Positions 58,306 through 64,000 of a DNA stretch of 64,000 nucleotides are shown piece after piece. The stretch covers positions 1,798,001 to 1,862,000 of the forward strand of contig NZ_LR134116.1 of NCBI RefSeq assembly GCF_900635455.1, read 5' to 3'. Source of the stretch: Yersinia intermedia (GTDB lineage Bacteria; Pseudomonadota; Gammaproteobacteria; Enterobacterales; Enterobacteriaceae). Made by a program: the position numbers and the translations under genes. The stretch's first letter is position 1, and every line of letters starts with the position of its first letter. Under the pieces are notes generated by a model. It did no database searches and was not told the origin of the DNA. It worked only from the letters and a program-made list of their open reading frames with translations.

Positions 58306-59382
58306 TTAAGCCTGTGGCTGAGTTACAACTTCTTTGTAGCCTTTAACTTCGATCTCTACGCGACGATCTGGTGCCAGGCACTCGATCAGAGCAGCACGTG
58401 GTTTCACAGTAGCACAGGTGCTACCAGTCACTGGGTTTGCTTGGCCTTCACCGCGAGCGGTGATTTTGTCAGCAGGGATACCTTTAGAAACCAGGTAATC
58501 ACGCACGCTGTCAGCACGGCGCTGAGACAGAGCTAAGTTAGGAGCTGGTTGACCGATACGGTCAGCGAAGCCCAGAACAACTACAGAACCGTCTTTAGGA
58601 TCGATAGAGCTCAGTTGTGCATACAGTTGGTCCAGAGCTTGCTGGCCTTCTGGTTTCAGAGTTGCTTTGTTGAAAGCGAACAGCACGTCAGACTTCAGAG
58701 TGAAACGCTTAGTGTCAACAACTGGAGCTGGAGCTGGTGCTGGAGCAACTACTGGTGCTACTGCATCATCTTGACCGAAACGGTAAGAAACACCCAGGCT
58801 CAGCATGCCGTTGTCTGGACGAGCACCAACGGTAGCTCTATCACCGATGTTGCTAACCCATTGGTATTCCATACGGGTTGCCCAGTTTTTGGTCCATGCG
58901 TATTCTGCACCCAGTGCTACCAGTGGAGAAACACCGGTGTCATGGTTGCTAGAACGGGTATCAGTAGGAGCATCGTAAGCGCTAGAATCTGCACGCCAAA
59001 CCATACCACCCAGACGGGTGTACAGGTCCAGATCTTGAGCAACAGGGTAGCTCAGTTTAGCAGCCAACTGTACGCCTTGTGCTTTGAATGCGCCGTTATT
59101 TACGTCGCCTTTGTAAGGCATACGGCCAAGCCAGTCGTATCCCATTTCAAAGCCCAGGTATTGGTTTGCTTGGTAACCCAAGAACGCACCAGCACCCAGT
59201 TGGTTTTTATGGGTAGGACCATCGTTGCCAACGTCGCCATAGATACCGCCAGTGCCAGTATCTTGATACTGGGACCAGCCCAGTTTACCACCGGTGTACC
59301 AGGTGTTATCTTTCGGTGCGGCTTGCGCTACTGTAGCGAAACCAGCCAGTGCCACTGCTAATGCGATAGCTGTCTTTTTCAT
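58306..59382 (-). CDS. ompA: Outer-membrane protein A
   Basis: Abundant outer-membrane protein anchoring to peptidoglycan. The 358-residue precursor has signal peptide [20 protein letters not shown] with cleavage after AQA and mature start [15 protein letters not shown]. An eight-stranded N-terminal beta-barrel (to about 200) precedes an Ala-Pro linker (APAPAPAP, about 222-230) and the C-terminal OmpA-like peptidoglycan domain with [20 protein letters not shown] and catalytic-type [10 protein letters not shown]. Codon bias is that of highly expressed genes. Start at 59382, with GAGGCG before it. Confidence 0.97.
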   Translation of the reverse strand: MKKTAIALAVALAGFATVAQAAPKDNTWYTGGKLGWSQYQDTGTGGIYGDVGNDGPTHKNQLGAGAFLGYQANQYLGFEMGYDWLGRMPYKGDVNNGAFKAQGVQLAAKLSYPVAQDLDLYTRLGGMVWRADSSAYDAPTDTRSSNHDTGVSPLVALGAEYAWTKNWATRMEYQWVSNIGDRATVGARPDNGMLSLGVSYRFGQDDAVAPVVAPAPAPAPVVDTKRFTLKSDVLFAFNKATLKPEGQQALDQLYAQLSSIDPKDGSVVVLGFADRIGQPAPNLALSQRRADSVRDYLVSKGIPADKITARGEGQANPVTGSTCATVKPRAALIECLAPDRRVEIEVKGYKEVVTQPQA

Positions 59383-59740
59383 TTTACGCCTCGTTATCAT
59401 CCAAATAGGCAATGAGCTTTAAAAAGCTAAGCCCTTGGTTAAAATTCTTCGCCAAGGTTTTAACGCTCCCGTTAATCACGCTGCCAGTATAATTTGGCGT
59501 TTTAGAGCAACCTTGGCGATGTAAAGTCTACAACGTGGCGAGAAAGTTACAAGTGTGATGTGATAAACCGCCTGAAAAAAAGGCGAAATAGTGCATTATC
59601 TTTAACGATTTAGCGGTAAAAACCAGCTTTTTAGGGGTGTTGTTTTTTGCTACAAGCCGCATTCCGACTCGCTTTATGCTGGTTTTGCAGGACTAAGCGC
59701 TAAATATTGTAATAATTCATGGGATAAATCCTAAATTTAC
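59383..59740 (-). promoter_or_regulatory. ompA promoter and 5' leader, with MicA-type target
   Basis: This 358-bp spacer between ompA and sulA holds the ompA promoter and long leader; no gene is seen. Immediately before the ompA ATG the minus strand reads TTGGATGATAACGAGGCGTA (59386-59405), almost identical to the E. coli ompA ribosome-binding region paired by the sigma-E-dependent sRNA MicA. Conservation implies the same sRNA control, by inference. Confidence 0.6.
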
Positions 59741-60247
59741 TTAATGATACAAAGAAGAATGAATTTTTAACGTTGCGCACTGTCCTTGGTTCAGTTTTAT
59801 GTCATTCAACGGACGCATAACAAACCCATAGGCATTCCCTAACTTTGCTGCTAAACGTAATCTAATCCGATCATTTTCTGACAAATCCGGTAGCCAACCA
59901 AGAACGACACTGTAGTTCCCCGTCAATAATGCCTTCTCCATTGCATCAACAGTCGACAATGGATTGATTTGCCTTAACTGAACAACTTTATCTACTGGCA
60001 AGCCTGAATGCTGTAACCACACACGACTTAATTTCTGCTGTGGAGCCAGCCATAAAAGCCAGCGAGACTGCTTACCCAGTTGTTGTAATAAAGGAAGCAA
60101 TAACTGGGTTACCGCAGGCTGGTTTTCACTGTACACAAGTTCACTGATAAGGCCACTATCTGTTGGAGCATCAACTCGTTCCGGTGTTTCACGGCTAACA
60201 AGGGAGTGATAATTAGCATGATAAGGTTTTAGTGATTGAGTACGCAT
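59741..60247 (-). CDS. sulA: SOS cell division inhibitor SulA
   Basis: Binds FtsZ to block division during the SOS response and is degraded by Lon. It has 168 residues, starting [20 protein letters not shown]. Conserved segments are [35 protein letters not shown] and KIHSSLYH at the C-terminus (Lon-recognised tail). The frame continues to 60310 but would include the LexA box, so the start at 60247 is right. A perfect LexA box lies 23 bp upstream. Confidence 0.96.
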   Translation of the reverse strand: MRTQSLKPYHANYHSLVSRETPERVDAPTDSGLISELVYSENQPAVTQLLLPLLQQLGKQSRWLLWLAPQQKLSRVWLQHSGLPVDKVVQLRQINPLSTVDAMEKALLTGNYSVVLGWLPDLSENDRIRLRLAAKLGNAYGFVMRPLNDIKLNQGQCATLKIHSSLYH

Positions 60248-60269
60248 TATGAACCTCGCCTGTAGTGTG

Positions 60270-60285
60270 CTGTATGTATATACAG
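60270..60285. promoter_or_regulatory. LexA box of sulA
   Basis: CTGTATGTATATACAG has perfect CTGT-N8-ACAG ends with the alternating TA centre of strong LexA sites. It is 23 bp before the sulA start. It is symmetric and could in principle affect the divergent tfoX, which starts 192 bp away. Confidence 0.93.
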
Positions 60286-60476
60286 TAGTCACTGTTTGTT
60301 CGAAGATCAACTAAATTTTTACAAGACGCTTCGCATAATTGTGATGTAAATACCTGCAAATTCATTTTGTGTTTGGCTAGGTAATCCATATTGCGTATTT
60401 TTTAATTGGTTGTTCCTCTTACACTTATTGCAATTGAATAGGGACGTTAGATCGGATTTTTACTAAAGGAGTAGTC

Positions 60477-61112
60477 ATGGAAACCGCATCAGAAAACAAA
60501 ATCATACAAGCGCAGGGGCGTTTTGATTTTTTAGGCAAGATCACAGTTCGCTCGCAATTTGGCGGATATGGGCTGTTGGCGAATGGCATTATGTTTGCTG
60601 TGGTTTCGGATGGCGAATTGTATTTACGTGCTAATAATAAGATAGAAAATCTATTTCGTAGTCGGGGGATGAGTAACCTTGTCTACGCTAAGCGTGGGTT
60701 ACCGGTATTGCTGCGTTATTATTGGGTTGACTCTACGCTCTGGGAGGATGAGTGCACACTAAGTCATTTCGTTACGCGAGCTTATCAAGGGGCGAAAGCT
60801 GAGGTTTTAAGCAAAAAAGGGCCAACAGTTCGTCTGAAGGATTTACCAAATCTCAGCGCCAGTCTTGAACGTCTATTGTGGAAAGTCGGTATCAAAAATG
60901 CGGCAGAGCTGCGGCGTGAGGGGGCCAAACGCTGTTATCTGAAATTACGTGCGTTAAAGTGCTCACTTGGGATTAATGTCTTATTGGCACTGGCTGGAGC
61001 GATAAGTGGCCATCATTATGCTGTGCTGCCCTTATTGATGCGTAGTGAGCTTATTGAATGGTTTGAAATACATATCCACTCGCCCAACATTACGCAGTTT
61101 GAAACAGCGTAA
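60477..61112 (+). CDS. tfoX: Competence regulator TfoX/Sxy
   Basis: Works with CRP at CRP-S promoters to induce competence genes in gamma-proteobacteria. It has 211 residues. The TfoX N-terminal domain has FGGYGLLANGIMFAVVSDGE (about 28-47); the C-terminal helix-hairpin-helix-like domain has LKDLPNLSASLERLLWKVGI (about 120-139) and LRREGAKRCYLKLRAL. Strong AAGGAG precedes the ATG. It is divergent from sulA, as in E. coli. comEC in the same window is a likely indirect target. Confidence 0.94.
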   Translation: METASENKIIQAQGRFDFLGKITVRSQFGGYGLLANGIMFAVVSDGELYLRANNKIENLFRSRGMSNLVYAKRGLPVLLRYYWVDSTLWEDECTLSHFVTRAYQGAKAEVLSKKGPTVRLKDLPNLSASLERLLWKVGIKNAAELRREGAKRCYLKLRALKCSLGINVLLALAGAISGHHYAVLPLLMRSELIEWFEIHIHSPNITQFETA

Positions 61113-61139
61113 GGGGCCAATAGGTAAATGGCCCCAACC

Positions 61140-63275
61140 TTAATTAGCCTGGCCGATACGCCTATTGAGTTCGCTGAGTTCGGGTAACAGTTCAAGCAAT
61201 AAACCTATTTGTTGTAAAACCAATTGGTCTTTGCTCTCCGGCTCAGGATTACAGTTCTGTAGCCGGGTAGATAAGCTGGCTAGCACCTGTGCCATTTTCG
61301 CACCGTCAGGCTGTTCTTGTTCAAGTGTACCCTCGACATAACAAATTGCGTCATTAAGCAGATTCAGGGTGGCGGTGTTGCTCAGTTTCTCACGATGAGC
61401 ACCCAGCGCGGATATATAACTCAGCATAGTGTGGTTCAGGCAGAGCAATCGGAATGCTGCTTCCTGAGTTTCTTTGTCATTTTTAGGTTCAGCAGACATA
61501 TTTGAAATCACTGAGGCTAACTCCGCGTCGCAATTATGTGCATCGCGGCGGGCTATACGGTAAGGCAGGCTATTATCTTTACCTTGATAATATTGCACCA
61601 GAATTGCATCTAAATAGCGGCAGTTGGCATCCAGTGTTTTATGGACCACCGCAGGGAGCTGACGGAACTTCCAATCTGGCCAGATAAAACTCACCGCTAC
61701 CCAGGCGATGGCGCAGCCTAACAGGGTATCAAATACCCGAGGCGCGGCAACTTCAAATCCTTCCCCTAATAGGTTAAAACAGAGCAAAACCAGTAGGGTA
61801 ATAAACATTGTCGCATGAGCATACTGAACATTGCGGAAAGCAAAAAATAGCACGCCAGTAATGACAATAAGAATAAGTTGCCCTTCAATGGACGGCACAA
61901 AATAGAGGATAGGCAGGCCAATAAGGATACCCGCCAGCGTGCCAACTATGCGTAACGCAAGGCGGCGGCGTGTTGCATTATAGTTAGGCTGGCAGACAAA
62001 AAGGCTGGTTAACAGGATCCAATAGCCGTGGCGCATGCCAGTAAATTGAATAAACGCATAACCGAGACACAGCACCACTGACATGCGAACTGCGTGGCGG
62101 AAGAGTGCGGACTGTGGGGTGAGATGGCGGCTGATACGCAGCTTGATATCACTCCATCCGGTAATGTGGTCGTCAGACAGGCGGCTCTCAGGTTGCGGGT
62201 CTTCGGCTAATACTTGTTCGGATTCAATCCCCGCTAATTGGGCATCAATGGCCCGTAAATTTCTCAGTAAGTGGGAAAGGGCTTTAACTTGCGGGATATT
62301 CTCGTTTTGCGCGAGTTCTCTGGCCAGTGCCGCATCTAAAAAAGTAAAGGCTCGCTCGAAGCGAGGATCATGCTGATACTTTTGTCTCATCAGGATAGAT
62401 TGCGAAAGTTGCAGGCAGGCTCTGGCTTGCATACTCAGTAAGCGCTGAAAGCGGAATAGGACGTCACTGTAACGAAATTTTTCTCGAAGAACCTGATATT
62501 GAACATGTGACGAGCTGGCCCGTTCATGAATATCTTGCGCGACAAAATAGTAGTGAAGTGTCCGCCTGGTTCCACGCTGGCCCCGGTCACCTTTCAGGCG
62601 AGTGACCAGCGAGGCTTTGGCCTGATTCAAGGTTGATACCAGTGTGCCGTTGGCCATCGCAACATCAATAAGAGGCTGGTCGACATCTGATTCGATATCA
62701 GGATCGAAGAGATTAGCTTTTGCTTCCAAATAGTGAGCAAGCTGCTGATAGCAGCGGGCCAAATTATCCTGCAAGGGGCGGATAGGGAAAATAAGGTGCC
62801 CACACAAGGTCAGTACGTTATACCAAACGGCACCGAGCAGCAGTAATAGCGGCTGCTGGTACCAGATATGGTACATCGAGGTGCCTAGCATGGTGTAGAT
62901 AGCGATGAGCAATGCACCAAAGGCAATGGTTGCATAGCGTTGTCCCAAGGCACCTAGCAGAATAAAACCACAGGTTGAAAAGGTTAGGCCGAAGGCAAAA
63001 TACCAGGGATAAGGAAATAACAGCTCAATAGAGGCGGAGGCGATAAAAAAACAGATCAGCGTAATGAATAAATTACGTAACCGCCCAGCCAGGCGGTCAT
63101 CAAGATCAGTCAGTGCTGCTGCGACGACACCAAGTGTTAGTGGAATGGTCAGTTTGGGCTGACCAATCCACCACGGAACTGCCGTTACTCCCACCAACGC
63201 GATAAAAATACGGGCATGATAAAGCAGGCTACTATTGTAGACATAACGGCGTAAACCAGTGACGAAAGTGAGCAC
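61140..63275 (-). CDS. yccS: YccS, FUSC-family inner-membrane protein
   Basis: A 711-residue YccS/YhfK-type protein with two clusters of transmembrane helices (about 20-165 and 395-525), separated by a cytoplasmic helical region. The first cluster includes GVVAAALTDLDDRLAGRLRN and GALGQRYATIAFGALLIAIY. The second includes SLFVCQPNYNATRRRLALRI and AHATMFITLLVLLCFNLLGE. Family relatives include aromatic acid exporter proteins, but the function of YccS is not established. It is downstream of yccF on the same strand (23 bp apart), as in E. coli. Confidence 0.93.
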   Translation of the reverse strand: MLTFVTGLRRYVYNSSLLYHARIFIALVGVTAVPWWIGQPKLTIPLTLGVVAAALTDLDDRLAGRLRNLFITLICFFIASASIELLFPYPWYFAFGLTFSTCGFILLGALGQRYATIAFGALLIAIYTMLGTSMYHIWYQQPLLLLLGAVWYNVLTLCGHLIFPIRPLQDNLARCYQQLAHYLEAKANLFDPDIESDVDQPLIDVAMANGTLVSTLNQAKASLVTRLKGDRGQRGTRRTLHYYFVAQDIHERASSSHVQYQVLREKFRYSDVLFRFQRLLSMQARACLQLSQSILMRQKYQHDPRFERAFTFLDAALARELAQNENIPQVKALSHLLRNLRAIDAQLAGIESEQVLAEDPQPESRLSDDHITGWSDIKLRISRHLTPQSALFRHAVRMSVVLCLGYAFIQFTGMRHGYWILLTSLFVCQPNYNATRRRLALRIVGTLAGILIGLPILYFVPSIEGQLILIVITGVLFFAFRNVQYAHATMFITLLVLLCFNLLGEGFEVAAPRVFDTLLGCAIAWVAVSFIWPDWKFRQLPAVVHKTLDANCRYLDAILVQYYQGKDNSLPYRIARRDAHNCDAELASVISNMSAEPKNDKETQEAAFRLLCLNHTMLSYISALGAHREKLSNTATLNLLNDAICYVEGTLEQEQPDGAKMAQVLASLSTRLQNCNPEPESKDQLVLQQIGLLLELLPELSELNRRIGQAN

Positions 63276-63298
63276 AAAAAACCTCTAAAACTGAAAAT

Positions 63299-63751
63299 TC
63301 AGCGTTGCTGATATTGGCGTTTAGCGTTAGCCATTCTCGCTTGCTGCGCCATTTCGACTGAAACGACACGGCGGCCCACAGGCCACAAAGCAATAGCAGC
63401 AATTTTAAAATTGGCAATACCGACCGGGATCCCAATGATGGTTACGCATTGCACAATCCCAGTGACGATATGGGATAAACACAACCACCAACCAAATAAA
63501 ATAAACCAGACAATATTCAGTAAAGAACCGCCAGCAGTTATCAGAGCATTACTTTTTTCTGGGTATAATTCATTGACATGGATCGCCTCATTGCCATAAG
63601 GCAGAAATGATAATTTGGTAATTTCCCAGCAAGAGCGAGTTAATGGTAAGGTAAAAATCAGAACGACACTGACGACTGTGGCTAATAGCCAGCCCAGTGT
63701 GGTGAAGAAACCACCTAAAACAAAATTAAGAATATTCAGTACAGTACGCAT
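63299..63751 (-). CDS. yccF: YccF, DUF307 inner-membrane protein
   Basis: A 150-residue protein with three to four predicted membrane helices: VLNILNFVLGGFFTTLGWLL at the N-terminus, LLNIVWFILFGWWLCLSHIV (about 78-97) and CVTIIGIPVGIANFKIAAIA (about 102-121). Conserved GIPxG and LPYG-type motifs define the YccF domain. The function is unknown. Probably co-transcribed with yccS. Confidence 0.92.
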   Translation of the reverse strand: MRTVLNILNFVLGGFFTTLGWLLATVVSVVLIFTLPLTRSCWEITKLSFLPYGNEAIHVNELYPEKSNALITAGGSLLNIVWFILFGWWLCLSHIVTGIVQCVTIIGIPVGIANFKIAAIALWPVGRRVVSVEMAQQARMANAKRQYQQR

Positions 63752-63945
63752 AGTGATTTATCTGCCTAGCTGAATAAAAAAACCGCAACGCGGGTGAGTG
63801 ATAACAAATGCTAACCATTCTATACCAATAGGGCGGGTTAGTTTCCTTTGTCAACTATCGGATACCTGTTGTTTAAACTCAATTATTTTATTTACACTCC
63901 ATGGTGTTATTTCAATTCACTTAATACGAGTTATGGCGCGCAGTT

Positions 63946-64000
63946 ATGGAACTTAAAGCGACATCTTTTGGCAAGCATTTGGCTCAGCATCCTTACAATC
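63946..64000 (+). CDS. helD: DNA helicase IV (N-terminal fragment)
   Basis: Only 18 codons are inside the window: MELKATSFGKHLAQHPYN, which matches the N-terminus of E. coli HelD (MELKATTLGKRLAQHPYD). It is divergent from yccF-yccS, as in E. coli. HelD is a UvrD-like 3'-5' helicase; domains lie beyond the right edge. Confidence 0.82.
   Translation, partial: MELKATSFGKHLAQHPYN

Noticed and set aside
58549..59361. Long plus-strand open frame antisense to ompA (270 codons)
   Set aside because: A shadow of the biased ompA coding sequence; composition rich in Cys, Trp and Thr with no family resemblance.

Overview
The window is a chromosomal segment of an enterobacterium, almost certainly Yersinia. 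Gene order follows the Escherichia coli ycaO-serC-aroA ... mukFEB ... ompF ... ompA-sulA-sxy-helD backbone almost without interruption. Protein sequences such as AroA, MukB, MsbA, OmpA and FabA read as close enterobacterial orthologues. The intergenic spaces carry several ERIC repeats, including the longer variants typical of yersiniae. Species is not settled from the sequence. AroA differs at several positions from the Y. pestis/pseudotuberculosis sequence as I remember it, so another Yersinia such as the Y. enterocolitica group is possible.

Layout. 1-8 kb: partial ycaO, ansB (asparaginase II), the serC-aroA operon with an ERIC element between the two genes, cmk, rpsA and ihfB. 8-13 kb: comEC, msbA and lpxK (DNA uptake and lipid A export/synthesis). 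13-16 kb: an accessory patch with hglS (2-oxoadipate dioxygenase), a small 47-codon ORF and two cold-shock genes, one highly divergent. 16-30.5 kb: ycaR-kdsB, ycbJ, elyC, cmoM-mukF-mukE-mukB (condensin), then ldtD, mepK (peptidoglycan) and gloC. 30.7-38 kb: an EAL/CSS-motif c-di-GMP phosphodiesterase not present at this place in E. coli, then aspC, ompF, asnS and pncB on the minus strand. 38-53 kb: pepN, pyrD, zapC, ycbX, rlmKL, uup, pqiABC and rmf. 53-64 kb: a two-gene unit encoding an HxlR-type regulator and a second FabF-like ketosynthase placed between rmf and fabA, then fabA, lonH, matP, ompA, sulA, tfoX/sxy, yccS, yccF and the start of helD.

Functional themes are mostly housekeeping: envelope (lpxK, msbA, kdsB, elyC, ldtD, mepK, pqiABC, ompF, ompA), chromosome organisation and division (mukFEB, ihfB, matP, zapC, sulA), translation and RNA modification (rpsA, asnS, rmf, cmoM, rlmKL, ycaO), and core metabolism (serC, aroA, cmk, aspC, pncB, pyrD, fabA). 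Recognisable control elements include a perfect LexA box for sulA, FabR/FadR-type operators before fabA, an OmpR-like box and MicF-type leader before ompF, a MicA-type target before ompA, and many intrinsic terminators. No tRNA, rRNA, CRISPR array, intact insertion sequence or prophage was seen.

Nothing in the window is an obvious large undescribed system. The best leads are the coupled HxlR regulator/second FabF pair, the 47-codon minus-strand ORF before hglS, the divergent cold-shock protein lacking RNA-binding residues, the ComEC gene whose conserved N-terminus lies upstream of its first ordinary start codon, and the ERIC elements.
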